Position numbers and translations under genes: made by a program. The notes below the pieces were generated by a model that saw only the letters and a list, made by a program, of their open reading frames with translations, had not been told where the DNA came from and searched no databases. This document shows, one piece after another, positions 1-11,011 of a DNA stretch of 64,000 nt. Location of the stretch: the NCBI GenBank assembly GCA_038993745.2, contig CP160629.1:806001-870000 (forward strand), given 5' to 3'. Position 1 is the first letter of the stretch, and the number at the start of each line of letters is the position of its first letter. The DNA is from Aliivibrio fischeri. Its GTDB lineage: Bacteria; Pseudomonadota; Gammaproteobacteria; Enterobacterales; Vibrionaceae.

Positions 1-444
1 TTCATGAAAAGGTCCACGGTCATTGACTCGAACAATGGCTGTTTTTCCATTGTCTTTGTTAGTTACTTTTACATAACTTGGAAGTGGCAGTGTTTTATGA
101 GCAGCACTCATTGAATACATATCATACACTTCGCCATTTGATGTTTTATGGCCGTGAAATTTTTTACCATACCAAGAACTTATTCCTTCTTGAGTAAACC
201 CTTTGGGTTCTTTCACTATCGGGTAATCTTTGCCTAATAAGGTGTAATCTTTATTGCCATACAAACTTTTTGGCTCATAGCGAGGGTGAGCATCTTCGAT
301 ATGTTCAACTGAAATTGGCATATCAGGTGCAATATCATTATCTATTTGATAACGACCAGCATTTGGTTCATCACTAGAGTTTTTTGGTGGCTCAGAAGCA
401 CAACCTGCTAATATAAGAGATACGACAAGTAGAAGTATGCGCAT
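1..444 (-). CDS. rlpA: Septal ring lytic transglycosylase RlpA (N-terminal part, cut by window edge)
   Basis: The reading frame begins with ATG at 444 and runs off the left edge, so about 148 residues are visible. It opens with a lipoprotein signal whose lipobox reads LILAGC. The conserved double-psi beta-barrel follows, with [19 protein letters not shown] near residues 100-118 and VRVNDRGPF near 138-146. In this family the domain cleaves denuded glycan strands at the division septum. The start codon overlaps the rodA stop by one base (TAATG), which implies translational coupling. The C-terminal SPOR domain expected of RlpA lies outside the window. Identity is clear from motif and neighbourhood (mrdA-rodA-rlpA). 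Confidence 0.93.
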   Translation of the reverse strand, partial: MRILLLVVSLILAGCASEPPKNSSDEPNAGRYQIDNDIAPDMPISVEHIEDAHPRYEPKSLYGNKDYTLLGKDYPIVKEPKGFTQEGISSWYGKKFHGHKTSNGEVYDMYSMSAAHKTLPLPSYVKVTNKDNGKTAIVRVNDRGPFHE

Positions 445-1565
445 TAATTTGCCTTTGAGTGAATTTTTCTATGAGTGTGGATTGACATTAGAATACCAAA
501 ACCTGCCATTAGGGTAACCATGGATGTTCCGCCGTAACTAACTAATGGAAGAGGGACACCAACAACTGGAAGAATACCACTTACCATGCCAATGTTTACA
601 AAAATATAAACAAAGAAGCTTAGTACAATACTTCCTCCCATCATTCGTCCAAATGCAGTTTGTGCTTGGCTTGCTAAGAATAAACCACGACCAATAATAA
701 ATAGGTAAAGTGTAAGCAAAGCGATAACACCAATAAGTCCCCATTCTTCAGCAATCACTGCAAAAATGAAATCGGTATGTCGCTCTGGTATGAATTCGAG
801 TTGAGATTGGGTTCCGTGTAACCATCCTTTTCCTAATAGGCCGCCAGAACCAATAGCTATCTTGGATTGAATAATATGATAACCAGCACCAAGTGGATCG
901 GATTCAGGGTTAAATAATGTTTGAACACGAACTTTTTGATAAGGTCGCATCAAGAAGAACCATAAAATAGGGATAAAAGCGCCAACGGCAACTGCTGCTG
1001 CTGTGATTATTTTCCAACTGATACCTGCTAGAAAAATAACGAAGATACCCGATGCTGCAATCAGTATAGAAGTGCCTAGATCTGGTTGTTTAGCAATCAT
1101 AATGGTCGGAACAAAGACCATTAATAGAGCAAAAAATAGAGTTCTAACGGTTGGCGGTAATGGTTTATTGCCGATATAACGAGCCACCATTAATGGTACG
1201 GCTAATTTGATAAGTTCTGATGGTTGAAATCGAACAAAGCCGAAGTTCAACCATCGTTGAGCGCCTTTTGACGCCTCTCCAAAAAGGAGAACCCCTAATA
1301 ATAGGAAAATTCCTATAGTGAAAACATAGGGAGCTGCGGCTTCGTAGGCTCTTGGTGATATTTGTGCAAGAAAGAACATGACACCCAAAGAAAGCAACAT
1401 TCTCATTGCTTGCTTATCCATCATCAATAAGCTTTGACCACTAGCGCTATACATAATAACTAAGGCACATGCCATCAATAATAAAATGCCTAGCAATAGT
1501 GGTAAATCTAAATGGATACGATGAAAAAAGTCGCGATTCTTTCCTGATGCAATATCAACTCTCAT
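444..1565 (-). CDS. rodA: Peptidoglycan glycosyltransferase RodA (MrdB), SEDS family
   Basis: This 373-residue polytopic inner-membrane protein polymerises glycan strands in the rod complex together with PBP2. It is about the length of E. coli RodA (370). SEDS signatures are visible: the [17 protein letters not shown] block near residues 104-120, the AKQPDLGTS block with the catalytic-region aspartate near 158-166, and the C-terminal [14 protein letters not shown] near 337-350. Roughly ten hydrophobic segments can be counted. Its ATG overlaps the mrdA stop codon by one base and its stop overlaps the rlpA start, so the three genes are translated as a coupled series. The frame is intact, unlike its partner mrdA. 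Confidence 0.97.
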   Translation of the reverse strand: MRVDIASGKNRDFFHRIHLDLPLLLGILLLMACALVIMYSASGQSLLMMDKQAMRMLLSLGVMFFLAQISPRAYEAAAPYVFTIGIFLLLGVLLFGEASKGAQRWLNFGFVRFQPSELIKLAVPLMVARYIGNKPLPPTVRTLFFALLMVFVPTIMIAKQPDLGTSILIAASGIFVIFLAGISWKIITAAAVAVGAFIPILWFFLMRPYQKVRVQTLFNPESDPLGAGYHIIQSKIAIGSGGLLGKGWLHGTQSQLEFIPERHTDFIFAVIAEEWGLIGVIALLTLYLFIIGRGLFLASQAQTAFGRMMGGSIVLSFFVYIFVNIGMVSGILPVVGVPLPLVSYGGTSMVTLMAGFGILMSIHTHRKIHSKAN

Positions 1566-3444
1566 TACTTCTTAGCTGCCTCTTCCGTTTTCGGTAGTAA
1601 TACATAATCGAAGACGTGACGAGCTATTGGACCACCTTGGCTAGAGCCACCACCACCATTCTCTAATACAAGAGAAATAATAACTTTTGGATCTTTTGCT
1701 GGTGCAAAACCGGTAAATAAAGCGTGGTCACGCAAATGCTCTGCAATTTCATCAGCATTATATTCTTCATCTTCTTTTAGACCGAATACTTGCGATGTAC
1801 CTGATTTACCAGCACTCACATAAGGCGTGCCTGCAAAAGCTCTTCTTGCTGTACCTTTACGTCCATTATTTACTAGAATCATGCCATCAATAGCTAATTG
1901 CCAGTAACTGTCTTTTACCCCTTCAATTGGTGGGTAAGGCTCTGGTTCATAAGGCACTTCTTTATTATTTTCAATAATGCCTTTTAATAAATGTGGCGCT
2001 TGAACCTTACCATGGTTGGTTAATACAGCAGTTGCTTTTGCAAGCTGCATTGGCGTTGCTGTCCAATAGCCTTGACCAATACCTACAGGGATAGTATCCC
2101 CTTGGTACCATGGGGTACGAAAACGAGCAACTTTCCATTCTCGAGTAGGCATATTCGCTTTGCTTTCTTCACGAATATCAATACCGGTGTAATCACCAAA
2201 ACCAAACTTCATCATCCACGTTGATAGCCTATCAATGCCCATATCATAGGCGATTTGATAGAAGAAGGTATCAACAGACTCTTCAATAGATTGTTTTAAG
2301 TTAACTGTACCGTGACCCCAGCGCTTCCAGTCTCTAAATGGTTTAGTCTTAGAGTTAGGTATGCGCCAATAACCCGGGTCATCACGAGTTGTTTCTGTCG
2401 TAACAATTTTCTCTTTTAATGCTGCAACAGCAATAAATGGTTTTACGGTTGATGCTGGCGGATAGATACCTAATGTGCTTCTGTTAACTAATGGACGATC
2501 AGGATCATTTAATAGAGCGCTGTAATTTTTACTTGAAATACCATGTACAAATAAGTTTGGATCATAGCTTGGGCTTGAAACCATAGCTAAAACTGCACTG
2601 GTTTTAGGGTCAAGTACAATGGCAGAACCTCTGCGTCCATCCAGTTGTTTTTCAACAAACTTTTGAAGTTTTATATCAAGGTTTAATACGATGTCTTTAC
2701 CAGGGATTGGTGGTACGTATTTTAACGTTCGAATTACTCGGCCTCGGCTATTAACTTCAACTTCTTGATAGCCTGCGGTTCCATGAAGAATATCTTCATA
2801 AAAGCGTTCAATACCTAATTTACCAATATCACGAGTTGCTTGATAATTTGCGTCTTTTTCTTCACGTGCTAAACGAGCCAAATCACGATCGTTAATTTTA
2901 GCTACATAACCAAGTACATGAGTGAGTGTTTTTCCGTAAGGATAAAAGCGCTTTAAGTAGGCTTTTATTTCAACCCTTGGAATTTATGCTGATTTACAGA
3001 AAATATCGCTACCTGTTCTTGCGTTAGTTGGGTAAGAAGAGGGACGGATTTAAAACGACGAGTTCGGCGACGTTCTTTCTGAAAGTCATCAATATTATCT
3101 TGTGTTATTGGTAAGATAGTTTGTAATTCTGTAAACAAGAGAGAAAGATCTGACACTTTGTCAGGGGTGACTTCTAAATTAAAAACAGGGCGATTTTCCG
3201 CTAATGGATTTCCGTTTCTATCAAAGATTAATCCTCGGTTTGGTGCGATAGGGACTATCTTAATACGGTTATCATTTGAGCGTGTTTTATAATCTTGAAA
3301 TTCATTGATTTGAATGTTGTACAAGTTAGTCAAAAGCAGACCAATAAGTACAATGATCCCTGAAAACGAGATAATTGCACGTGATGCAAATAATCTCGTT
3401 TCAGCGTGATAGTCACGGATCTGTGTGCGTTTGCGCTTAATCAA
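1565..3444 (-). pseudogene. mrdA: Penicillin-binding protein 2 (MrdA), frameshifted by one missing base
   Basis: PBP2 is the class B transpeptidase of the rod complex. The N-terminal part (TTG start at 3444) has a membrane anchor near residues 22-43 and the VPIAPNRGLIFDRNG motif. The C-terminal part carries the catalytic STVK after YPPA, the SVD motif (EESVDTFFY) and the KSGTSQVFG triad. The two parts lie in different frames. The shift is at 2974-2976, where three C's (GGG on the coding strand) stand where restoring one base gives FQGVEIKAYLKRFYPYGKTLTH, continuous with the family. With that base the protein is about 626 residues. PBP2 is normally essential for rod growth, so a sequencing error is more likely than true loss. 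Start choice: TTG gives the best N-terminus. Confidence 0.9.
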
Positions 3445-3447
3445 CTC

Positions 3448-3918
3448 TTATTCTCTATGGTAAGGATGATTTGCCGTAATACTCCATGCTCGATATAGGC
3501 TTTCAGCCATGACAACTCGAACCAGAGGGTGAGGGAGGGTTAGTGGTGATAAAGACCAGCTTTGATCGGCCGCTGCCTTACATGAAGGAGCCAAACCTTC
3601 AGGGCCACCTATTAAAATAGATACATCACGAGCGTCTAATTTCCAAGCTTCCAGTTGTTCTGCTAATTGCTCTGTATCCCAGCGTTTTCCAGGAATATCA
3701 AGGGTTACGATACGGTTGCCTTTAGGAACAGCAGCAAGCATTGCTTCACCTTCTTTTTGAAGGATTCGAGCTATGTCGGCATTTTTACCACGTTTTCCTG
3801 CTGTGATTTCTACGAGTTCAAGAGGCATATCTTTAGGGAAGCGTCGGCTGTATTCTTTGTAGCCTTCTTCAACCCATTTAGGCATTTTAGTTCCAACAGC
3901 GATTAACTGAATTTTCAT
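3448..3918 (-). CDS. rlmH: 23S rRNA (pseudouridine-1915 N3)-methyltransferase RlmH
   Basis: This 156-residue SPOUT-class methyltransferase has the usual length (E. coli 155). It begins [20 protein letters not shown] and carries the SAM-binding trefoil-knot signatures [10 protein letters not shown] near residues 102-111 and [14 protein letters not shown] near 121-134, ending with the conserved HPYHRE. Family knowledge: it methylates pseudouridine 1915 in helix 69 of the assembled ribosome. It sits four bases after rsfS and just before mrdA in the conserved cell-wall cluster, so it is probably co-transcribed. Confidence 0.97.
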   Translation of the reverse strand: MKIQLIAVGTKMPKWVEEGYKEYSRRFPKDMPLELVEITAGKRGKNADIARILQKEGEAMLAAVPKGNRIVTLDIPGKRWDTEQLAEQLEAWKLDARDVSILIGGPEGLAPSCKAAADQSWSLSPLTLPHPLVRVVMAESLYRAWSITANHPYHRE

Positions 3919-3922
3919 GGAG

Positions 3923-4246
3923 TTAGCTCCACAGTTTTTCTAGTTGGTATAACTCACGGTGTTCTTCTTGTAGGATATGAACCATAACATTTCCCATATC
4001 GACAACAACCCATTCGCCTTCTGCTTCACCATCAATCCCATAAGGCATTAGGCCAGCTTCTTTTGCTTTGTCTGATACATTTGATGCAATAGAGCTTACA
4101 TGACGCTTAGATGTTCCTGTACATACGATCATAAAATCGGTAATGCTTGATTTACCACGAACATCAAGAGTTGTTATGTTTTCAGCTTTCATATCATCAA
4201 CGTTGTTGAATAGAAAATCATGGAGTTCTTTATCTTGCAAAGTCAT
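3923..4246 (-). CDS. rsfS: Ribosomal silencing factor RsfS
   Basis: RsfS (formerly YbeB) binds uL14 on the large subunit and blocks subunit joining in stationary phase. The conserved core [20 protein letters not shown] is present, as are [13 protein letters not shown] and the terminal [10 protein letters not shown]. The start is uncertain. A GTG (4249) and an ATG (4246) lie directly on the AGG of the only ribosome-binding site, whereas a TTG at 4240 has proper spacing and aligns with the E. coli N-terminus. ATG is reported here. The holA stop lies only 45 bases upstream, and nadD, which separates these genes in E. coli, is not present. Confidence 0.94.
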   Translation of the reverse strand: MTLQDKELHDFLFNNVDDMKAENITTLDVRGKSSITDFMIVCTGTSKRHVSSIASNVSDKAKEAGLMPYGIDGEAEGEWVVVDMGNVMVHILQEEHRELYQLEKLWS

Positions 4247-4293
4247 CACCTAGAAATGGGTTATTTATAATGAAGTATATCAGTGAACGCCGC

Positions 4294-5328
4294 TTAATGA
4301 GAGACGTTCGATGTCACCGAAATGTGAATATTGCACATATCTAGCGTTAGTTGGCTAAGTTGTGGCCAGCAATCACTGTCATAGTCTGTTTTTGTCGCTA
4401 TTTCGATCTGTGCAAGTAAGCGAATTAATTGTTTTATTTGAGTTATTGATAAGCGCTGTAAAGCTGCTTGATATAGTGCTCGGCGGTTTTGCCATACTTT
4501 ATATCGATCAAAAACAGTAAACATTGCTTCGCCTTGAGATAGCGAATATTGGAATGTTTGTAGTAACAGTAGCTCTTTTTGCAATGTGCGCAGAAGAATG
4601 ATGACTTCTGTTCCTTCACTTTCAAGTTGACGAAGAATGCGTTGTGCACGTTTGGCTTGACCTGATAATAACGTGTCGACTAATTGAAACGGCGTAAAAT
4701 GATTGTTTCTATTTAAGGCTTCTTCTATTCGAATTAACGTTAGTAAGCCATCAGGATATAAAAGGGCTAATTTATCTAGGCTTTGAGCAAGTGCTAATAA
4801 ATTGCCTTCGTGCCATTGGGCAAGCATTTGAATCGCTTCTGCATCAGGTTTTAGCTTTAACTTTTTACAACGTTGTTGGATAAAACGAGGTAACTGCTGA
4901 TTGTCAGGTGTATTACATGGAATAAATAAACCTAACTGCGTTAACGCCTTAAACCACTGGGTGTTTTCTTGAGCTTTATTAACTCTTGGGCCTTGTAACA
5001 ATAAAATTATATCGTCATGCAGTGTTGGTACGAGTTCTTTTAGCTTGCTTGTATGTGCGGTTGTCATTCCAGTATCAGGAATGGTTAGCTCTATTATTTG
5101 TCTAGATGAAAAAAGGCTTAACGCTTGAGTACAATCAAATACGTTATTCCAATCTAACTGCTTATCCAGTGTAAATTGGTGCTTTTCTTCAAAACCTTGA
5201 GCAAATGCCGCCTGGCGAATTGCATCAAGGCTTTCTTGTTTTAACAGAGGCTCATTACCAAACAGCAAATAGCATTGACGTAGCCCACGTTCTAAGTTTT
5301 GAGCTAATTGTTCAGGGAATACACGCAT
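4294..5328 (-). CDS. holA: DNA polymerase III subunit delta (HolA)
   Basis: The 344-residue product is the delta subunit of the clamp loader, which opens the beta clamp. It begins MRVFPEQLAQNLERGLRQCYLLFGNEPLL, the family N-terminus that contains the clamp-contacting region. Length matches E. coli HolA (343). Blocks such as PCNTPDNQQLPRFIQQRCK and the LALAQSLDKLALLYPDG region agree with the AAA+-like lid domain. Its ATG starts two bases after the lptE stop, so it is coupled to lptE. No frameshift is seen. Confidence 0.95.
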   Translation of the reverse strand: MRVFPEQLAQNLERGLRQCYLLFGNEPLLKQESLDAIRQAAFAQGFEEKHQFTLDKQLDWNNVFDCTQALSLFSSRQIIELTIPDTGMTTAHTSKLKELVPTLHDDIILLLQGPRVNKAQENTQWFKALTQLGLFIPCNTPDNQQLPRFIQQRCKKLKLKPDAEAIQMLAQWHEGNLLALAQSLDKLALLYPDGLLTLIRIEEALNRNNHFTPFQLVDTLLSGQAKRAQRILRQLESEGTEVIILLRTLQKELLLLQTFQYSLSQGEAMFTVFDRYKVWQNRRALYQAALQRLSITQIKQLIRLLAQIEIATKTDYDSDCWPQLSQLTLDMCNIHISVTSNVSH

Positions 5329-5330
5329 GA

Positions 5331-5948
5331 TTATTGAGTTGTTTCAGCTGTAGTGCTCATTGATTTTATGACTTCTTTCGTTGTCACTTTACTTTCAGTT
5401 TCATCATCGTGCGTAATTACATCGCTTGTTTCCACTGGTGCATCATCTGCTTTTAAACGCGCCATTTGGCGTAAAATCTGCTCTGCTGCTTGAGTTCGCA
5501 TCTCTTCTTCGATCATATCTCGTTCAACCGATTTTGCTAAGGCTGTTAGTGGGTTATCAAGATAATTACGGTTTACCGTTGTTGTATATGTTTTTAAATC
5601 ATGGCCCGGAATTAAAACGCTATAGCGAACATTGTAAGTAAGTTCTTTTTCGGCCGCACGGCTGTTTTGATAAAGTGATAAAGTACGCTCATTTAGATTT
5701 TCACTGATTAAATCTAAACTTGGAGTCACCGTTGTTGGTGCCACCTGACGGATACCATTCATGCGAAGTTGCTTTTGAACATCACGAGTTAGTGAACTGT
5801 ATTGGTCAAAACTTGTTAATGATATTTCATGAACTTCATCTGGTAATAAATAATCGCCACGTAGGTGAAACCCACAGGCTGAAGTCATTAATGAAAGAGT
5901 CAGAACGATTACCGTTCGAAGAGAAAATAGAGATAAAAGTCGTTTCAC
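5331..5948 (-). CDS. lptE: LPS-assembly lipoprotein LptE
   Basis: LptE plugs the LptD barrel and is needed to insert lipopolysaccharide in the outer membrane. The 205-residue product has a lipoprotein signal ending TSAC-GFHLRG, where GFHLRG after the cysteine is typical of LptE (RlpB). The start is GTG at 5948, supported by a GGGAG ribosome-binding site eight bases upstream. The C-terminal 35 residues are rich in Thr, Glu and Lys and probably disordered. It lies between leuS and holA as in E. coli. Confidence 0.93.
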   Translation of the reverse strand: MKRLLSLFSLRTVIVLTLSLMTSACGFHLRGDYLLPDEVHEISLTSFDQYSSLTRDVQKQLRMNGIRQVAPTTVTPSLDLISENLNERTLSLYQNSRAAEKELTYNVRYSVLIPGHDLKTYTTTVNRNYLDNPLTALAKSVERDMIEEEMRTQAAEQILRQMARLKADDAPVETSDVITHDDETESKVTTKEVIKSMSTTAETTQ

Positions 5949-6037
5949 CGAGTAACTCCCTCAAGTGGTGATAAAAATGCTTATTTAATCACTTTATCGG
6001 CTCTCTTATGGATTGCATAAGACAAAATGGTTAAATA

Positions 6038-6063
6038 AGCACAAGCGGATAGCCGCTTATGCT
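6038..6063 (-). terminator. Weak hairpin between leuS and lptE
   Basis: The arms AAGCGG and CCGCTT around a four-base loop lie in the 167-base gap after leuS. On the minus strand the hairpin is followed by only a short T-rich stretch, so it may be a leaky terminator that lets leuS transcription reach lptE. Confidence 0.35.
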
Positions 6064-6115
6064 TTAGTAGAAAAGTAATAAGAAAAATGGTTCAAATTAC
6101 TTTTTTTATCGTTTC

Positions 6116-8692
6116 TTAGTTCGCAACGATGTTTAATAACTTACCAGGTACGTAGATAACTTTACGAATCGTTAAGCCATCTAGGAACTTCATTGCGTTT
6201 TCGTCTTTTAGACCCAGTTCACGTACATACTCTTCTGTTGCATCAGCTGCAACAACCAGTTTTGCACGAAGTTTACCGTTGATCATTACTACGATTGTTT
6301 TTTCATCTTCAACTAGTGCATTCTCATCGAATGTTGGCCATGTTGCAGAATCTAAATCTGATTCACCTAGTGCTTCCCACATTGCAAAACTTGCGTGTGG
6401 TGTCATTGGGTAAAGCATAGCAACAACCGCTTTTAGTGCTTCATCAAGAAGAGCACGATCTTGTGCTGATTCTTGAGGTGCTTTGTTTAGCTTGTTCATC
6501 AATTCCATAATAGCAGCGATTGCTGTATTGAATGTTTGACGACGGCCAATATCATCACTTACTTTTGCGATTGTTTTGTGAACGTCACGACGAAGTGCTT
6601 TTTGAACACCTGTTAGTGATGATGTATCTAGCGCTTCAGTTGTGCCTTTGTTTGTGTGCTCGTGAACCAGTTTCCATACACGTTTAAGGAAACGGTTTGC
6701 ACCCTCAACGCCAGACTCTTGCCATTCAAGTGTCATGTCTGCTGGTGAAGCAAACATCATGAATAGACGAACGGTATCAGCACCGTATTTGTCTACCATT
6801 TCTTGTGGGTCGATACCGTTGTTTTTAGACTTAGACATTTTGATCATGCCTGAGTGTTCAACTTCACGACCTTGGTCATCAACGGCTTTCTCGATACGAC
6901 CTTTACCATCACGCTCGATAGTTACATCCGTAGGAGCAACCCACTCTTTACCGCCTTTGTCGTTGGTGTAGTAGAATGCATCCGCAAGTACCATACCTTG
7001 ACATAAAAGCTGCTTGAATGGTTCGTCAGAAGTAACATAACCCGCATCACGTAGAAGCTTATGGAAGAAGCGAGAATACAATAGGTGCATACAAGCGTGC
7101 TCGATACCACCAATGTATTGGTCTACTGGTAACCAGTAGTTTGCTTTTTCTGGATCTAGGATATCGTCAGCTTGTGGTGAACAGTAACGTGCATAGTACC
7201 AAGATGATTCCATAAAGGTATCGAACGTATCTGTTTCACGTAGAGCTGGCTCGCCGTTAAATGTTGTTTTAGCCCACTCTTTGTCTGCTTTAATTGGACT
7301 AGTAACGCCATCCATTACTACGTCTTCAGGAAGAATTACTGGTAATTGGTCAGCAGGTACTGGGTGAACTTCACCATCTTCAGTTGTTACCATTGGGATT
7401 GGAGCACCCCAGTAACGTTGACGAGATACACCCCAGTCACGTAGACGGAAGTTTACTGTTTTCTTACCTTTGCCTTCAGCTTCAAGTTTCGCTGCGATAG
7501 CATCGAATGCTTCTTGGAAAGCAAGACCGTCGAATTCACCTGAATCGAATAGAACACCTTTTTCAGTGTATGCTGCTTCAGATACATCTAAATTAGAACC
7601 ATCTTCTGGTTTGATTACAGGGATAATATCTAGGCCGTATTTAGTTGCAAATTCAAAGTCACGTTGATCGTGAGCAGGAACCGCCATTACCGCACCTGTG
7701 CCGTAATCCATTAATACGAAGTTAGCAACAAATACTGGTACTTCACGACCATTTAATGGGTGAATAGCACGTAGACCAGTGTCCATGCCTTTCTTTTCCA
7801 TTGTTGCTAATTCTGCTTCAGCAACTTTAGTGTTGCGGCACTCTTCAACAAAAGCGGCTAACTCAGGGTTATTTTGAGATGCTTTCTCTGCAAGAGGGTG
7901 ACCAGCTGCAATACCAACGTAAGTTACGCCCATTAGCGTATCAGGACGTGTAGTATATACTTCTAAAGGAGAGGTTTCGCCATTAACAGCAAATGAAAGT
8001 TCAACACCTTCAGAGCGGCCAATCCAGTTACGTTGCATGGTTTTAACCATTTCAGGCCAACCATCAAGGTTATCTAGATCATCAAGAAGCTCTTGTGCGT
8101 ATTCAGTAATTTTAATGAACCACTGTGGAATTTTCTTTTGTTCAACAGGGGTATCACAACGCCAACAACAACCATCTTCAACTTGTTCGTTAGCCAGAAC
8201 CGTTTGGTCATTAGGACACCAGTTTACAGAAGAGGTTTTCTTGTAAACTAGACCTTTGTTGTACAGTTTTGTGAAGAACTCTTGTTCCCAACGGTAGTAC
8301 TCAGGAGTACATGTTGCAAATTCACGGTTCCAGTCGTAACCAAAGCCTAATAGCTTAAGTTGGTTCTTCATGTACTCGATATTTTCATAAGTCCAAGGTG
8401 CTGGAGCGGTTTTATTTTTAACAGCCGCATTTTCAGCAGGAAGACCAAACGCATCCCAACCGATAGGTTGCATTACGTTTTTACCTTGTAGACGTTGGTA
8501 ACGAGAAACCACATCACCGATAGTGTAGTTACGAACGTGACCCATGTGTAGACGACCACTTGGGTATGGGAACATTGAGAGACAGTAGAATTTTTCTTTG
8601 TTTGCGTCTTCAGTTACAACAAACGTTTTGTTGTCGTCCCAATGTTTTTGGATCTTTTGTTCAAGATCCTGTGGATTATATTGTTCTTGCAT
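6116..8692 (-). CDS. leuS: Leucyl-tRNA synthetase LeuS
   Basis: The 858-residue class I synthetase charges tRNA-Leu. The HIGH-type motif appears as HMGH in [15 protein letters not shown] near residues 43-57, and the KMSKS motif as [11 protein letters not shown] near 615. Between them lies the CP1 editing domain with [12 protein letters not shown] near 246-257. The zinc-binding Cys residues sit in [11 protein letters not shown]. Length agrees with E. coli LeuS (860). The gene heads the minus-strand cluster, with about 165 bases to the divergent zinc-ribbon gene. Eight copies of its tRNA-Leu(TAG) substrate gene lie about 8 kb away. Confidence 0.98.
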   Translation of the reverse strand: MQEQYNPQDLEQKIQKHWDDNKTFVVTEDANKEKFYCLSMFPYPSGRLHMGHVRNYTIGDVVSRYQRLQGKNVMQPIGWDAFGLPAENAAVKNKTAPAPWTYENIEYMKNQLKLLGFGYDWNREFATCTPEYYRWEQEFFTKLYNKGLVYKKTSSVNWCPNDQTVLANEQVEDGCCWRCDTPVEQKKIPQWFIKITEYAQELLDDLDNLDGWPEMVKTMQRNWIGRSEGVELSFAVNGETSPLEVYTTRPDTLMGVTYVGIAAGHPLAEKASQNNPELAAFVEECRNTKVAEAELATMEKKGMDTGLRAIHPLNGREVPVFVANFVLMDYGTGAVMAVPAHDQRDFEFATKYGLDIIPVIKPEDGSNLDVSEAAYTEKGVLFDSGEFDGLAFQEAFDAIAAKLEAEGKGKKTVNFRLRDWGVSRQRYWGAPIPMVTTEDGEVHPVPADQLPVILPEDVVMDGVTSPIKADKEWAKTTFNGEPALRETDTFDTFMESSWYYARYCSPQADDILDPEKANYWLPVDQYIGGIEHACMHLLYSRFFHKLLRDAGYVTSDEPFKQLLCQGMVLADAFYYTNDKGGKEWVAPTDVTIERDGKGRIEKAVDDQGREVEHSGMIKMSKSKNNGIDPQEMVDKYGADTVRLFMMFASPADMTLEWQESGVEGANRFLKRVWKLVHEHTNKGTTEALDTSSLTGVQKALRRDVHKTIAKVSDDIGRRQTFNTAIAAIMELMNKLNKAPQESAQDRALLDEALKAVVAMLYPMTPHASFAMWEALGESDLDSATWPTFDENALVEDEKTIVVMINGKLRAKLVVAADATEEYVRELGLKDENAMKFLDGLTIRKVIYVPGKLLNIVAN

Positions 8693-8858
8693 CGATTTAC
8701 CCAGTTATGTCAGTGGATCACAAAAAATGTGAGATCGGTTTGATCAGATAATACTTGATCGGCATAGAATAACTAATGGAGCGCTTATACTCAAGCGACC
8801 TGATAACCTTTAACTCACTCTTCGCTATATAAATCTAGCGAAATCTTGGAGGTGACTT

Positions 8859-9340
8859 ATGTCTAAGCAAAAAACGGGTTATAACGCCGTCTTTGAACGA
8901 GTAATGAATGTATTAGAAAGAAGTCCTGAAGAGTTTGAACATTGGGCGAAGTCTTCAGAAGAAGTGGTGGATGCCGCTTCTGATATGACCAAAGATGAGC
9001 TTGCTCTTATTTCAACGTATGTTAAACGTGATATTAAAGAGTTTGCTCAAAGTTATGAAGAGAGCAAAAACACATTTCCTGATTCGCCTTTTTACCGCTT
9101 AATTGCCGATTCAATTTGGCACGGCTTATTGGAAATAACCGATAGAACACAAGTTGAATGGAAAGAGGTCTTTGATGATTTGGAGCATCAAGGGGTTTAT
9201 CAGACAGGGGAGGTGATCGGTTTAGGTATTCTAGTGTGTGAAAAGTGTGGGCACGAGAACAATTTAACCACGCTCAAATCATAGAGCCGTGTACTCACTG
9301 TCAACATGAAGAATTTACAAGAGTTTCTTTAAAGCCTTAG
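8859..9340 (+). pseudogene. ybeL: Zinc-ribbon protein of the YbeL/DUF1451 family, frameshifted near the C-terminus
   Basis: The frame opens after an excellent ribosome-binding site (GGAGGTGAC) and matches YbeL, a conserved protein of unknown function next to leuS. The first zinc pair CEKCGHE is in frame, but the frame then meets a stop at 9285. One base restored at the CC of 9268-9269 (to CCC) gives NLTHAQIIEPCTHCQHEEF and brings in the second CxxC pair, ending at 9340 with about 160 residues. The complete four-cysteine ribbon in the restored frame is strong evidence that the shift is not ancestral. Confidence 0.82.
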
Positions 9341-9361
9341 TTTAAAAGGCTATTGGTTAAA

Positions 9362-9394
9362 GGTCTGTATATCAAAATAAAAGAAATACAGACC
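9362..9394. terminator. Inverted repeat between convergent ybeL and lnt
   Basis: Nine-base perfect arms (GGTCTGTAT / ATACAGACC) enclose a 15-base loop between two convergent genes. On the minus strand it is followed by TTTAA. It could terminate both genes, but no strong U-tract is seen. Confidence 0.45.
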
Positions 9395-9402
9395 GTATGA
9401 AA

Positions 9403-10916
9403 TTACATATTGTCTTTTCGTTTACGCCAAGCAACAAGCAGAAATAGACCGACTAATAAGTATAAAGGAATCGAACCCCAGTAGCGGTAAGGGGTAGTTC
9501 CTGTAGTAGGAATAACCTCTCCACGTAATACGGCAGTAGTGAACTGTGGGATTTGTTTTGTTATCTGCCCTTTATGGTCTGTAATTGCGGTAACTCCGTT
9601 ATTGGTTGAGCGAATGACAGGTTTTCCTATTTCTAAAGCTCGCATTTGGGCATTTCCATATGTTGCAATGGACCAATAGAAGTACCAAACCAAGCGTCGT
9701 TTGAAAGCGTTAGTATGTAATCAGTTTGAGAGGTAATATTTTCTCTCACTTGTTCTCCATAAACGATTTCATAGCATAATGCGGGCGCTAAATGTGACCC
9801 ACTGGCTTCCATATTTGGTTGGATATAATCGCCGCGACTAAATGATGACATCGGTAGATTAAATATTGGCGCTATTGGACGTAATAAGTTTTCAAAAGGA
9901 ACAAACTCACCAAATGGAAGTAAATGGTGTTTGCTGTATCTAGGTTGTTGCCCATAATCGTATCCATTGGTGCCATTAACACCTAATGAAATGATATTGT
10001 TGTAGAAATTTCCTGTAGGGCTTTGGCCCACGATACCAGTGATGACCGTGCTGTTATTCATCGTTGCTGCGCTATCTAAATTGCGAAGAAAGCTAGGAAT
10101 TTCGATTTCTAATGCTGGAATTGCAGCTTCTGGCCATACAATGACATCGGCATCCCAATTTTTACGCGTTAAATCCATGTACTTCATGATAGTTGGCCAG
10201 CGTTCACTAGGGAGCCATTTTATTGCTTGGTTCACATTTCCTTGGATCAACGCAACTTTAGTTGCTTTATCAGGTTGAGGGGTAACCCAATCAAAAGGTT
10301 TGATGGCAAAAGAGGTTGCAAAAATAACGGCAGGGATAAGCAGTAATCCCCATTTCTTATCAATAAAGCTGTATGCCATGGTACCGACAGACAGAAGGAT
10401 CATTACGGTTATGCCTTCTACACCTAAAATAGGTCCCCAAGCAGACAGTGGGCTATCAATTTGGCTGTAACCTAGCCATAACCATGGAAAGCCAGTAAAT
10501 ACCCAACCACGAAGCCAATCGGTGATAATCCAAAGAGCTGGTGCGGCAAGTAAGTACTTTGTAATGTTGTGATTGCTAAAAAATCGCTGTAAAAGAAATG
10601 CAAATAGCATTGGATATAACGAAAGGTAGCTGATCAGTCCTATCATTAAAAATAGACTGGCAGCAACAGGCATACCACCAAAATTATCGATACTGACATG
10701 AACCCAACTCACGCCTGCACCAAAGTAACCTACCCCCCAAACAAAACCTAACCAAGTGGCTTTTTTGGTTGTTTGCTTATGCATTAGTAATAAAAGGATT
10801 AAAGGCGCAATAAAAGCAAAAGGCCATAAAGAGTAGGGAGCGAAAGCAAGGGTTGCACTTGCGCCAGAGAGTAAAGCAACAAGAAGGCGAATAAAGTAAT
10901 GAGAAAGTAAAGGCAT
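9403..10916 (-). pseudogene. lnt: Apolipoprotein N-acyltransferase Lnt, frameshifted by one missing base
   Basis: Lnt adds the third acyl chain to lipoproteins in the inner membrane. The N-terminal half has about six membrane segments. The nitrilase-like domain follows, with [10 protein letters not shown] (catalytic Glu), [12 protein letters not shown] (Lys/Glu region) and LCYEIVYGE (catalytic Cys). The frame breaks at 9648-9651, where coding GCCC should be GGCCC. Restoring it reads [19 protein letters not shown], continuous with the C-terminal fragment, and gives about 504 residues. Lnt is essential in most proteobacteria with Lol export, and lolB and several lipoproteins lie nearby, so sequencing error is favoured. 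It ends the corC-lnt pair. Confidence 0.9.
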
Positions 10917-10980
10917 CGGCTATAACTCAAATAGGTGGTAAGTAGCGAAAGAGAGTTAGTCTGTATAATTTAGATAAAGT

Positions 10981-11006
10981 TCAGCCACTGAAATATCAGT
11001 GGCTGA
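10981..11006. terminator. Hairpin between corC and lnt
   Basis: Perfect 11-base arms (TCAGCCACTGA / TCAGTGGCTGA) with a four-base loop sit just after the corC stop. There is no clear U-tract on the minus strand, so it may attenuate transcription or stabilise the corC mRNA end rather than fully terminate before lnt. Confidence 0.5.
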
Positions 11007-11011
11007 TTTTG

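Noticed and set aside
1565..3444. Two separate genes in place of mrdA
   Set aside because: The two frames cover consecutive parts of one PBP2 without overlap, and a single added base joins them. The same logic was applied to the other ten broken genes.
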